Below, piece by piece: positions 1 to 7,256 of a stretch of 10,439 nt of DNA. The translations under genes were made by a program, and so were the position numbers. Source of the DNA: JAAUTS01 sp038250235 (GTDB taxonomy: Bacteria; Verrucomicrobiota; Verrucomicrobiia; Methylacidiphilales; JAAUTS01); the NCBI GenBank assembly GCA_038250235.1, contig JBBSCO010000080.1:1-10439 (forward strand). The letters are read 5' to 3'. Within the stretch, counting starts at the first letter, position 1, and every line of letters begins with the position of its first letter. Under the pieces are notes generated by a model that saw nothing but the letters and a program-made list of their open reading frames with translations, ran no database searches and had not been told where the DNA came from.

Positions 1-732
1 CTGGAAAAAGTAGTGGGCCCACGAACCAGGTTGGTTTCCCTGGCCAGCGCGAGTTTTTTGAGTGGTTACCGCCTTGATCTGGACGGAATTGGAAGGTTTC
101 TGCATGAACGGGGCATTTTGTTTTGTGTGGACGGAATCCAAACCTTGGGAGCTTTTCCCTTGTCTGTAGAACATATCGATTTTCTAAGCGCGGACTCCCA
201 TAAATGGCTCTTGGGCCCTTTAGGAGCTGGAATCTTTTACGTTAAAGAATCAAATTTTGAGCTTTTGAGGCCCAGTTTACTTGGGTCTTGGAACGTGGAC
301 TCGCCTAATTATATTGCCCAGGATCGGATTGAATTTTATCCCGGGGCGAGACGTTATGAGCCGGGATCGTTGAATGTTCCGGGAATCCTGTCCATGAGGG
401 CGTCGATGGAATTGATTGCGGATCTGGGAGTGCCTGCAATAGCGGAGCGGATACTGAAGCTGAGGGCCTATCTTGTCCCGGAAATGGAAGCTCTGGGATA
501 TTCGACCTATTTACCAGAACCGGGAAATGATGCGGAAAAGTCCGGGATTATCAGTTTCCGGCTGGGGACGGAGGATCGTGTGGAGGGATTGGTGAGGAGA
601 CTGGCGGAGGCCAGGTTCTCCGTTTCGGTTCGTCACAATCGTGCCGGGGAGAAATTGCTCAGAGTGGCCCCCCATTTTTATAATACGGAGCTGGAACTGG
701 ACCGGCTTCTGGACCAGATTCGCGGATCCTGA
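1..732 (+). CDS. Class V aminotransferase-fold PLP enzyme, C-terminal part (5' end outside window)
   Basis: The reading frame is open from base 1 (L-E-K-V-V-G-P…), so the gene begins upstream of the window; the GTG at 13 is internal. The visible 243 residues carry the class V signature. An Asp in CVDGIQTLGAFPL should contact the pyridine nitrogen of PLP. The motif SADSHKWLLGP holds the Lys that should form the Schiff base. RRYEPGSLNVPG matches the substrate-carboxylate/PLP-phosphate region of the NifS/SufS/isopenicillin-N-epimerase superfamily. The C-terminal small domain ends in VSVRHNRAGEKLLRVAPHFYNTE. SufS-type cysteine desulfurases have a catalytic Cys in the equivalent RxGHHCAQ loop and it is absent here, so cysteine desulfurase activity is unlikely. 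The substrate is unknown. A 163-bp gap separates it from the export block, so a role in polysaccharide synthesis is not shown. The family call is strong, the reaction open. Confidence 0.9.
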   Translation: MEKVVGPRTRLVSLASASFLSGYRLDLDGIGRFLHERGILFCVDGIQTLGAFPLSVEHIDFLSADSHKWLLGPLGAGIFYVKESNFELLRPSLLGSWNVDSPNYIAQDRIEFYPGARRYEPGSLNVPGILSMRASMELIADLGVPAIAERILKLRAYLVPEMEALGYSTYLPEPGNDAEKSGIISFRLGTEDRVEGLVRRLAEARFSVSVRHNRAGEKLLRVAPHFYNTELELDRLLDQIRGS

Positions 733-895
733 GCTGGTTTCTCTACGGGGTGATTAGGGTGAATTGTTTATAAGTCCATAATTCTGTACACTTTAGGCTT
801 GTTTTAAACAGAGAAAAAGAGAATCTCAACTCAACAGTTGGATAGGCCTTCAGAATCCGGTGGGAAAATGAAGTGTTTTTTCAGGAAGAATTTGT
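733..895 (+). promoter_or_regulatory. Intergenic leader before the export block, probable promoter region
   Basis: This AT-richer gap precedes the first gene of the four-gene plus-strand block, so a promoter is expected here. The best sigma70-like guess is TTGTTT (764-769) with TACACT (787-792) and a 17-bp spacer, but the matches are weak (3/6 and 4/6). Two short dyads are visible: TGTTTTAAACA at 800-810 (5-bp arms about one base) and CAACT/AGTTG at 827-831 and 836-840. Either could be an operator or chance. A good Shine-Dalgarno, AGGAAG at 883-888, sits 7 bases before the ATG at 896 and supports that start. Confidence 0.35.
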
Positions 896-2125
896 ATGAA
901 CGTTGATAAAAAAGTACTGCGGCTCAGTGTGGCAGCGGGCGTGATGCTCGCTGTTTTCTGTGCGTCCCGGCTTCAGGCCCAGGAAGTCAAAGCGGCGCAA
1001 GCCAGCGACGCGTCGGCTGTGGATGCGGTTTCCGGTGGGGATGAGAGCGGGGGGCGCCTTCCGATCCGTGCGCGGCTGGCGGTTTCCGGTATCTATGACG
1101 ACAATATTTTCATTTCGCCCACCAACGAGCAGTCCGATTACATTTGGAATATCACGCCCGGCGTTTCCTATGAAACTTCCGATCCCACGCTGAATCTCGA
1201 GCATTTTTTCACGGCCTCCTATGATCCGACCATTGTGTTGTTCACAGACAACAGCGACCAGGATGCCTTGGAGCATAACGCCTATGCCATGTATCGCTAC
1301 GCTTCAGAGAAACTGACACTTTCTTTGGATCAGCGCTTTCAACGTCTGAGTGGCTCGACCACCGACGCTGGAAACCGGATCGACCGCGATATTTACAACT
1401 CGGGATTTCTGGCCAATTACCAGGTCACCGGTAAAAGTCAGCTTGAGCTGGAAGTCGGATATGACGTGGCGGACTACGACGACAACGCCAAGTTTGATAC
1501 CAACGACATTCATTTTGGGTTGTTCTGGCTTTATCAGGTTGCCCCGAAGCTTGTTCTGGGATTTGGACCTGAGTTCGGCTGGTTGGATGTTCAAAACAAC
1601 CCCAACCAGACCTACCAGCGTTTGACGGGACGTCTGCGTTATGATGTGAGTGAGAAGATTTCCCTGACTGCACGGGCCGGCGTTGAATTCAGGCAGTATC
1701 AGGACACTGGTAACGGTGAGGATGATACACTGACCCCGGTCATGTCGCTGCAGGCGCTGTACAATCCTTTTGATGGAACGGAGCTTTCCCTCAACGTTTA
1801 CCGCCGGGTGCAGGCTTCTTCGGTATTGGCCGGGCAGAACTACATCAGCACGGGTTTTTCGGTCACTGCACGGCAGAGAATATTCCAAAAGTATTTCCTG
1901 GGACTGGCCGGTGGTTTTGAGAATTCCGAGTATGAGTCGACCAATAATTTGGTTATCTCCAACCGTGACGATGATTACTTCTTCATCCGTCCCTCTTTTG
2001 ATTGGGATGTGACCGATTGGTGGACCTTGACGGCGTTCTATGAGTTCCGCGAAAATGATTCCAATCTTCTCAATAATCAATTCACCAACAATCGTGCCGG
2101 TGTGCAGACCACTTTCCGCTATTAA
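896..2125 (+). CDS. Outer-membrane beta-barrel protein of the polysaccharide export block
   Basis: A 409-residue exported protein. Residues 1-28 form a signal peptide: positive MNVDKKVLR, a hydrophobic core, and a cleavage site after LQA. A short Ala/Ser/Asp/Gly-rich linker (about 29-56) follows. From about residue 57 to the end the sequence alternates polar and hydrophobic residues in strand-sized units rich in Tyr, Phe and Trp and separated by Asn/Asp/Gly turns. It ends in TTFRY, an aromatic C-terminus typical of barrels folded by the BAM complex. GIYDDNIF near 65-72 resembles the start of the putative beta-barrel porin 2 (BBP2_2-like) family, often found beside exopolysaccharide genes. Its place ahead of a FecR protein, an OPX protein and a Wzz-kinase suggests a role in polysaccharide passage through the outer membrane. 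That role is inference. The start is supported by AGGAAG 7 bases upstream. Confidence 0.85.
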   Translation: MNVDKKVLRLSVAAGVMLAVFCASRLQAQEVKAAQASDASAVDAVSGGDESGGRLPIRARLAVSGIYDDNIFISPTNEQSDYIWNITPGVSYETSDPTLNLEHFFTASYDPTIVLFTDNSDQDALEHNAYAMYRYASEKLTLSLDQRFQRLSGSTTDAGNRIDRDIYNSGFLANYQVTGKSQLELEVGYDVADYDDNAKFDTNDIHFGLFWLYQVAPKLVLGFGPEFGWLDVQNNPNQTYQRLTGRLRYDVSEKISLTARAGVEFRQYQDTGNGEDDTLTPVMSLQALYNPFDGTELSLNVYRRVQASSVLAGQNYISTGFSVTARQRIFQKYFLGLAGGFENSEYESTNNLVISNRDDDYFFIRPSFDWDVTDWWTLTAFYEFRENDSNLLNNQFTNNRAGVQTTFRY

Positions 2126-2143
2126 TTCTGACCGCTAAAACCT

Positions 2144-2935
2144 ATGAACAAACGACTATCTCTTATTCTCAGTGCGGCCTTCCTGGCTGTGGGTCTGCCC
2201 CATGCGGCCAAGGCCATCATCATTGATGCCCAGGTTTCCTCGGTGACCGGTAAAGCCTATGTGCTGCAACCGGGATCCACGGCCAGGTTGGAACTTCGGC
2301 CCGGCATGACCCTCGCCCCCGGCAGCACCGTCAGCACGGAAACCGGATCGGTCGGTTTGCAGCTTATGCCCGGCGCGGTGACGATCTTGCAACCTTCCAC
2401 GGAGTTGGCCATCAACAGGCTGGATTACGAAAAGAAGTCCGACAATACCGTGCGACGCAGTGTTCTTCTGGATCTGAAAAAAGGTTCGGTCCTCAGCAAT
2501 CTTCAGAAGACGGGAGCATCCGACTTCAAAATCAAGACCCCTTACGGCGTGGCTGCTGCGCGTGGCACGACCTGGGTAGTGGACACGACCAAAACGAAGG
2601 TCTATAATGGGGTGGTTGAGGTGACATTCATAAACGGCCGCGTGGTCCGCATCGAGGCGGGAACCTTCGTCGAGGCGACCAATGGTGGGCCAGGCGTAAC
2701 AGGTCCCATTACCCAGGAAGATTTTAATCAGATTGTCGACGCGCTTAAAAACGCAGGTTTTAATGTGAAGGTGGAACCTTTGTCTGGTGGGGGCTCAAAA
2801 ATTTCAGTTGTGCCTCCCACTGGTGGACAGACTTCTAACGGAACCTTCAATCCTTCGAACTTGATCGGGACAACCACGTCAGATACTAACCCAAACAGCA
2901 GTTCTAACCCCACGCCCACGCCCAATCAAAATTAA
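2144..2935 (+). CDS. FecR-domain secreted protein
   Basis: A 263-residue protein with a signal peptide (MNKRLSLILS…, probable cleavage after AKA near residue 24). Residues about 35-165 match the FecR fold: the LRPGMTLAPGSTVSTETGS stretch, a repeat of short beta strands, then IKTPYGVAAARGTTWVVD, the most recognisable FecR segment (about 130-147). About 185-215 may be a small separate unit (QEDFNQIVDALKNAGFNVKV). The last 34 residues are a Thr/Asn/Ser/Pro-rich tail ending in PTPTPNQN. There is no N-terminal cytoplasmic anti-sigma region or transmembrane helix, and no ECF sigma or TonB receptor gene nearby. It is therefore probably a periplasmic or surface structural FecR protein, not a FecA-type signalling regulator. 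It lies 18 bp behind the barrel gene with no clear Shine-Dalgarno, suggesting co-transcription and perhaps coupled translation. The exact role is unknown. Confidence 0.85.
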   Translation: MNKRLSLILSAAFLAVGLPHAAKAIIIDAQVSSVTGKAYVLQPGSTARLELRPGMTLAPGSTVSTETGSVGLQLMPGAVTILQPSTELAINRLDYEKKSDNTVRRSVLLDLKKGSVLSNLQKTGASDFKIKTPYGVAAARGTTWVVDTTKTKVYNGVVEVTFINGRVVRIEAGTFVEATNGGPGVTGPITQEDFNQIVDALKNAGFNVKVEPLSGGGSKISVVPPTGGQTSNGTFNPSNLIGTTTSDTNPNSSSNPTPTPNQN

Positions 2936-2938
2936 CCG

Positions 2939-2963
2939 TAACCCTTGGATTGAGTCCGGGTTA
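2939..2963 (+). other. Imperfect stem-loop directly after the FecR gene
   Basis: TAACCC (2939-2944) pairs with GGGTTA (2958-2963). After a two-base TT bulge the stem continues as GGA (2947-2949) with TCC (2955-2957), closing a TTGAG loop. It starts three bases after the stop codon and 17 bases before a second, stronger hairpin. It could protect the 3' end of the upstream message or be part of an attenuator. No T-run follows it, so it is not a terminator by itself. Confidence 0.5.
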
Positions 2964-2979
2964 ACAGCCTCTTTTCCGG

Positions 2980-3008
2980 AAAGCCGTTCCAAGCAAGGAA
3001 CGGCTTTT
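2980..3008 (+). terminator. Rho-independent terminator-like hairpin inside the export block
   Basis: A perfect stem of AAGCCGTTCC (2981-2990) and GGAACGGCTT (2997-3006) encloses the six-base loop AAGCAA, with one more A-T pair (2980/3007) at its base. The 3' side runs into TTTT (3005-3008) then C, so the U-tract is short. It points along the plus strand after the FecR gene and ends only 26 bases before the ATG of the export-protein gene. It may end most of the upstream message, or be leaky and set a step-down in expression between the envelope proteins and the export/kinase pair. Confidence 0.7.
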
Positions 3009-3033
3009 CAATGTCACGGTTCCCCGCTAGCTT

Positions 3034-3675
3034 ATGGATATGTTTCGCAGATTCTTGCTGATAGGAAATGTTCTGATACTGGCGCTCCAGATCTCTCTTT
3101 CCGCCCAAACAGCGCCGCCGGTCACTTCCGCGGCTACGGTCGGAACCACTCTTCCCATGGGCGTTCAGGTTTATGAAGGTTACCGGCTCCAAAACAACGA
3201 CAACATCATCATCACGGTTTTCCAGGAAGAGGACCTGCTGACCCAGAGCAGGATTTCCAAAAATGGCACGATCAATTTTCCTCTTTTGGGCACGGTGACT
3301 CTCGAAGGATTGACGCTCCCTCAGGCGGCGGAAAAAATCCGGGCGGCCTTGGACAAGGATTACATCGTTGGACCCAAAGTGACCCTGACCATCATGGAAT
3401 ACGCCAAGCGGCGTGTGACGGTGTTGGGGCAGGTGAACAAACCCGGATCAATTGAAATGCCGGACGAAGGCGACATGGATCTGCTTTCGGCCATTGCCAT
3501 GGCCGAGGGATATACCAAAATAGCCGATCCCGGGAAGATCACCATCAGGCGGTTGGTGGATGGCAAGGATACCATCCTGCGGGTCAACGCCAAACGTCTG
3601 GCCTCCGACAAGGAGACCAGGCCCTTTATTCTACAGCCCAACGACACCATCAGTGTTGCGGAAAGTATCTTCTGA
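3034..3675 (+). CDS. Short Wza/OPX-type polysaccharide export protein
   Basis: A 213-residue periplasmic protein of the outer-membrane polysaccharide export family. A signal peptide occupies about 1-24 (cleavage after LSA, before QT). The protein has no cysteine at all, so there is no lipobox and it cannot be a Wza-like lipoprotein. Residues about 48-122 form the polysaccharide export domain (YEGYRLQNNDNIIITVFQEE, INFPLLGTV, GLTLPQAAEKI). About 126-210 form one SLBB domain with the family hallmark VLGQVNKPGSIEMP. It ends soon afterwards, without the extra SLBB copies and the C-terminal amphipathic helix by which E. coli Wza (about 380 residues) spans the outer membrane. A separate outer-membrane pore is therefore needed, and the barrel protein at 896-2125 is the obvious candidate. 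The start is either ATG 3034 or ATG 3040, and neither has a clear Shine-Dalgarno. The stop lies one base before the kinase ATG. Confidence 0.9.
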   Translation: MDMFRRFLLIGNVLILALQISLSAQTAPPVTSAATVGTTLPMGVQVYEGYRLQNNDNIIITVFQEEDLLTQSRISKNGTINFPLLGTVTLEGLTLPQAAEKIRAALDKDYIVGPKVTLTIMEYAKRRVTVLGQVNKPGSIEMPDEGDMDLLSAIAMAEGYTKIADPGKITIRRLVDGKDTILRVNAKRLASDKETRPFILQPNDTISVAESIF

Positions 3676-3676
3676 T

Positions 3677-5623
3677 ATGGCTTCTCCGCAATGGCCCGCT
3701 GAAGAGGCCGAACCCCAGTATCTGAGTTTTTTTGAGCTGTATCAGAATCTGTTGCGGGTGATTCTTGAGCACTTGTTTTTGATTTTTGTCCTGCTGGTGC
3801 TTTTTGTCGGGTCGGCATTCTATTATATCACAACCACCGAGCCGCTCTTTGAATCCGCCGTGGTGCTGGAAGTGCAGCGGCAGGAGGAGAGTCAAGTTGC
3901 GGTGGCATCGGCCCAGTTGGAAGATCTGAGCAGTCTGGACATGGTCAAAACCATCGAGCAAAGTCTGCAGCGTATCGGTTTGTTCATGGGTGTTCTTGAG
4001 CGTCCGGATGTCAAAGCGAATCCCCGTGCCTTACAGGGCTTTGCCCGGCCAGATGAGTTGGCCACGGAACGCCAGCTGGCGGAGAGTCTGGCCGATGCCA
4101 CCACCGTGGAGTTACGGCGCGGAACCAGGCTTATTTATGTGACGGTGGAGCATCAGGTTCCGGAGATGGCGCAGTTGCTCGCCAATGCCATTGTCAACGA
4201 ATTCATCGTGCAGCGGAGCGGGATCAAAAGCGGCACCACAGCGGAGGCTTCAACTTTTTTAACGGATCAATCCGCCCAACTAAAACAGGAATTGCAGCAG
4301 GCGGAAAACGCGGTTCAGCTCTATGCTTCGGCCATGGCTGTGCGTGATCGGCTGAATACGCATCTGGCGGCCATGGCAGTCCTGGAGCAGCGTTATCGTG
4401 CAAAGCATCCCCGCATGATCCAGGCCCAGAGCCTTTTGGTTGCCCTGCGCGCTGATCTGGATGGGGAACTGGCCAAAATCCGCCTGGGTAATACCGAAGA
4501 AAAGGCCTATTGGGAAGGGCAACAGGCCGGTTGGAAACTGGTGGAGGGCGATGCGGATACGCTTTCCTATAAACTTCGCTCGCTGGAAGCCCGGTTTAAT
4601 GTACTTTCGCGTGAATTGGAAACGGTGAGACAGCTTTATGATTCTTTGATCCGTCAGATGCGGGAAAGCATGGTCAGCCAGAAATCGGATCCGACCGAAC
4701 TCCAGATCCTTGAATCGGCACTGCTTCCGCAGAAGCCGAGCAAGCCGAAAAAACTGCTGATCATGCTGGCAAGCCTGGTGGTCGGACTTTCTTCCGGTGT
4801 GGCGCTGTCGGTGGTTCTGGACGCCTTGAATCAGACGCTGCGCACGGTGGATGCCACGGAAAGTTTTACCCGCCTGTCCGTCTTGGCGGTTATTCCCAAG
4901 AGAAGGGGACTTTCCAAGCGGAAACTCAGCCTTCTTCTGGACCCTGACAGTGATCTGGCTGAAGGTATGCGGACTCTACGCACTGCACTGGAGCTGAAGT
5001 CCCGCAAGCAGGGCTGGAAACTTTATCTGTTCACATCCTCGGTTCCCGGTGAAGGGAAGAGCTTTATCTCGGCCAATATGGCAGTGGCTTCCGCCCAGCA
5101 GAACCTGAAAACATTACTGATTGATGCGGATTTACGGCGACCCGTCATGCAGGAATTCCTGCCCCAGGTCAAAAACAAGCCGGGCTTGCATGATGTGCTG
5201 GCTGGCGATGTGGAGGTTGAGGCCGCCATCCAGGCGGCGGAAGGCACGCCCAACCTTTACCTGCTATCGGCAGGAAGTCGCTGCCCGAACCCGGCAGAGT
5301 TGTTGAGTGAAACCAAAATTCAGATTCTGTTGGAAAAACTCAAGGGCCAGTTCGACCGGATCATCATTGACTCCGCACCGGTCAATGCGGTCAGTGATAC
5401 CCTGCTGATTGCGCCAGCTGCGGATGCGGTTTGTCTGGTGATCAAGGCCTCCGCCACGCCTAAACGAGCGGTCAGGCGTTCCCTCCAGTTGCTGGAACAG
5501 GCAGATGGCAAAATGGTCGGGGTGGTGATGAACCAAGTGCCCAGACGTGGGGGAATTGGAAGCGATCCCTATCACTATCACTATTCCTCGTCCAGTGGGT
5601 ATGGGAAAGTTTACGGAAGTTGA
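3677..5623 (+). CDS. Wzz-type chain-length determinant fused to BY-kinase (tyrosine autokinase)
   Basis: A 648-residue inner-membrane protein. The first membrane segment is at about 31-51. A long periplasmic region follows, with a Wzz N-domain and helical stretches at about 195-345 (including the RYRAKHPRMI motif). Proline-rich PQKPSKPKK then leads into the second membrane segment (about 360-384). The cytoplasmic part is a complete bacterial tyrosine kinase: Walker A SSVPGEGKS (K461), Walker A' LLIDADLRRP (D483, D485), Walker B IIIDSAP (D565), and a C-terminal tyrosine cluster with five Tyr in the last 17 residues (632, 634, 636, 642, 646). Such proteins control polysaccharide length and export by cyclic autophosphorylation. 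I chose ATG 3677, one base after the upstream stop with GGAAAG at 3660-3665. An open frame reaches back to 3560 but only through the preceding gene. The matching phosphatase is not in this window. Confidence 0.95.
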   Translation: MASPQWPAEEAEPQYLSFFELYQNLLRVILEHLFLIFVLLVLFVGSAFYYITTTEPLFESAVVLEVQRQEESQVAVASAQLEDLSSLDMVKTIEQSLQRIGLFMGVLERPDVKANPRALQGFARPDELATERQLAESLADATTVELRRGTRLIYVTVEHQVPEMAQLLANAIVNEFIVQRSGIKSGTTAEASTFLTDQSAQLKQELQQAENAVQLYASAMAVRDRLNTHLAAMAVLEQRYRAKHPRMIQAQSLLVALRADLDGELAKIRLGNTEEKAYWEGQQAGWKLVEGDADTLSYKLRSLEARFNVLSRELETVRQLYDSLIRQMRESMVSQKSDPTELQILESALLPQKPSKPKKLLIMLASLVVGLSSGVALSVVLDALNQTLRTVDATESFTRLSVLAVIPKRRGLSKRKLSLLLDPDSDLAEGMRTLRTALELKSRKQGWKLYLFTSSVPGEGKSFISANMAVASAQQNLKTLLIDADLRRPVMQEFLPQVKNKPGLHDVLAGDVEVEAAIQAAEGTPNLYLLSAGSRCPNPAELLSETKIQILLEKLKGQFDRIIIDSAPVNAVSDTLLIAPAADAVCLVIKASATPKRAVRRSLQLLEQADGKMVGVVMNQVPRRGGIGSDPYHYHYSSSSGYGKVYGS

Positions 5624-5696
5624 TTTAAAAAAAGGCGGACATGGATGGGAGGCAGGTTCATTCCTTTCGTAGCATCAAAAAAACGATAACTCCCAC

Positions 5697-5810
5697 CAAA
5701 TCAAATTGATTGAGGGATCCGGATGTAGCTTGGGCATCCTGCCCAAGTCGTTTAAACCATGGGCAAGATGCCCAAGCCACAAGGGCCAGCCACTTGGTCA
5801 ACTTGATTTG
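5697..5810. repeat. Nested palindromic interspersed repeat between convergent genes
   Basis: The outer arms CAAATCAAATTG (5697-5708) and CAACTTGATTTG (5799-5810) are inverted repeats matching at 11 of 12 positions. Inside them, 5724-5745 and 5760-5781 are inverted repeats matching at 20 of 22 positions about a loop that contains the 8-base palindrome GTTTAAAC (5750-5757). Each inner arm also folds on itself: CTTGGGCA/TGCCCAAG at 5729-5736 and 5740-5747, and TGGGCA/TGCCCA at 5760-5765 and 5769-5774. The element can thus form one long hairpin or a pair of short ones. It ends one base before the stop codon of the ligase gene. Read in one frame it gives WASCPSRLNHGQDAQAT, a peptide I recall from many small spurious proteins in Verrucomicrobiota and related genomes, which suggests a REP-like dispersed element. 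It could also terminate both converging transcripts. Only one copy is in the window. Confidence 0.75.
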
Positions 5811-5811
5811 C

Positions 5812-7239
5812 TCAAGATTTGTCCTTGGCGGAACTTTGCGGGCTTCCTGTTATAGAGGCCTTTTCGCCCGAACCGTTCCTGCTCCAACAGATGGCGAGAA
5901 GAGTCACAGTCCAGGCTTGAATGGATAAAATCTGTAGGGGGAAATCGACAGCGGCGTGCAGTAAAACAGTCATCAGCGCGATGCAACAGCCGTAACAAAG
6001 CAGCCGGTCCTCGGCTCCTGCGGATTCAGTCTTCAGGACGGTTTTGGCAAAAACTCTACCCATGGCACCGAGAATCAGCAGGAGAAAAAGGGCCAGGCCG
6101 ATCCAGCCCCATTCCACCAGGGTCTGCAAGTAATCGCTATGGGCATATTGCCAAACTCCTGGAACGAGGGAGCCGAGGGCTCCGGATTTAAAGGGGAACA
6201 AAGTGGCAAAAGTGCCGGGACCATGGCCAAACCAGGGTTGCTCCCGGATGATATTGCCGCAAATTTCAAAAACAACGGAACGTCCCTGGTCAAAGGCAAA
6301 TTCTGATTCAGCCCAACGATTCCAACGCAGCTGGGTGGGGAGGAGGAGTCCGGCGGCCGCGGCCAGAGCAAGAGAGCCCAAAGCCAGGGCAAGAAGCAGA
6401 CGAAGCCAGGCTCCCAGTTGAAGGAGGCGATGGCGGAAGGGGGAAACCAAAACAAGGCCTGCTGCAAGGATCATCGTCAGAGTTCCGATCCCGGCCGCCG
6501 CCCGTGAGGTGTTGACCCAGAGGCCTATGGCGAAAAGGGCGGCGAGCCAACAGGCGGTTTTTTTCCAGAGCTGTGCGGACGGATCCGTCGGGTGGGAGAG
6601 AAGAACCACCCAGGCCAAAGGCCAGCAGAGGTTAAGAAAGGCCCCGGCATTTCCATGATAGACGTAGGAAGCAAAAAAGGATTCTCCTGTATTCCAGGAA
6701 AGCCAATAAATCGAGGGGGCCTGAAACAATTCCTGCAAGAGGCCGAAAACGACCAGAAGACCGCCGGACAAAAAGAGGCATTTTAAACACCTTTTACGCC
6801 AGAAGCTGCGGCGGCAGGCATCGGTCAGAATCAAGAGGATTATCAGAAGTCCCTGGATTCGCCATATGGACAGCTCGCTGGAAAACAAGCTGTGACTTCC
6901 CATCCATCCCGGAAATTTCTGGCTAAGAGGAACAAATTGGAAAAAAGCCGGGTCATAGATAAAGCGCGCGTTGAAGATGGAAAACCAACCCAGAGAGCAG
7001 ATGGCCAGGCAGATGAGCGGAAGTAGCGGGGGGAGGGCAGGAAGCCGTAAGCGCAGAATCCAGGCTATCAAGGCGCAGGCACCGCAAAGATGGGACCAGA
7101 AGAGGAACAAGCGGAGAGTGACGGGTTGAACCCCGCCAATCAGCCAGGGCAGAATCACAATAATGGCGAGAGCCAGCCAGCGGGCGAGATTCAGGAGAAA
7201 ATGGGCGGTAGATTCCGCCTTTGCCAAGAGTCCGGACAT
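5812..7239 (-). CDS. Wzy/WaaL-type O-antigen polymerase or ligase
   Basis: A 475-residue polytopic inner-membrane protein with roughly ten or more hydrophobic segments, starting at about 14-35 and running to about 418-452. The Wzy_C/O-antigen ligase family is recognised from SYVYHGNAGAFLNL (about 191-204), NTSRAAAG (S245, R246), and the large periplasmic loop WFGHGPGTF (about 336-344) followed by YAHSDYLQTLVEWGWIG (H367, D369). A final HAAVDFPLQI (H428, D432) is also present. Members either polymerise undecaprenyl-linked repeat units or transfer finished polymer to an acceptor, and sequence does not separate the two. I prefer ATG 7239. A GTG at 7275 would add 12 residues but would run past the start of the divergent phosphotransferase gene. 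No clear Shine-Dalgarno is seen at either. The gene converges on the kinase gene across the palindromic repeat. Confidence 0.85.
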   Translation of the reverse strand: MSGLLAKAESTAHFLLNLARWLALAIIVILPWLIGGVQPVTLRLFLFWSHLCGACALIAWILRLRLPALPPLLPLICLAICSLGWFSIFNARFIYDPAFFQFVPLSQKFPGWMGSHSLFSSELSIWRIQGLLIILLILTDACRRSFWRKRCLKCLFLSGGLLVVFGLLQELFQAPSIYWLSWNTGESFFASYVYHGNAGAFLNLCWPLAWVVLLSHPTDPSAQLWKKTACWLAALFAIGLWVNTSRAAAGIGTLTMILAAGLVLVSPFRHRLLQLGAWLRLLLALALGSLALAAAAGLLLPTQLRWNRWAESEFAFDQGRSVVFEICGNIIREQPWFGHGPGTFATLFPFKSGALGSLVPGVWQYAHSDYLQTLVEWGWIGLALFLLLILGAMGRVFAKTVLKTESAGAEDRLLCYGCCIALMTVLLHAAVDFPLQILSIQAWTVTLLAICWSRNGSGEKASITGSPQSSAKDKS

Positions 7240-7256
7240 GTTTAATCTATGCTGAC

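Noticed and set aside
1304..2080. 258-residue minus-strand frame opposite the barrel gene
   Set aside because: It is antisense to a gene with a clear signal peptide, Shine-Dalgarno and barrel pattern. It has no recognisable domain or start signal, so it is a shadow of codon use.
3560..3676. Upstream extension of the Wzz-kinase frame by 39 residues
   Set aside because: The extension lies wholly inside the OPX coding sequence in another frame and looks non-native. ATG 3677 starts one base after the OPX stop with a ribosome site and fits the family N-terminus.
5710..5928. 72-residue plus-strand frame containing WASCPSRLNHGQDAQAT
   Set aside because: It is the translation of the palindromic repeat running into the antisense of the ligase 3' end. 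It has no Shine-Dalgarno and the peptide follows the palindrome, so it is not a gene.
6203..6421. Plus-strand and alternative minus-strand frames inside the ligase gene
   Set aside because: These are shadow frames across GC-rich membrane-segment codons with no domain or start signal.
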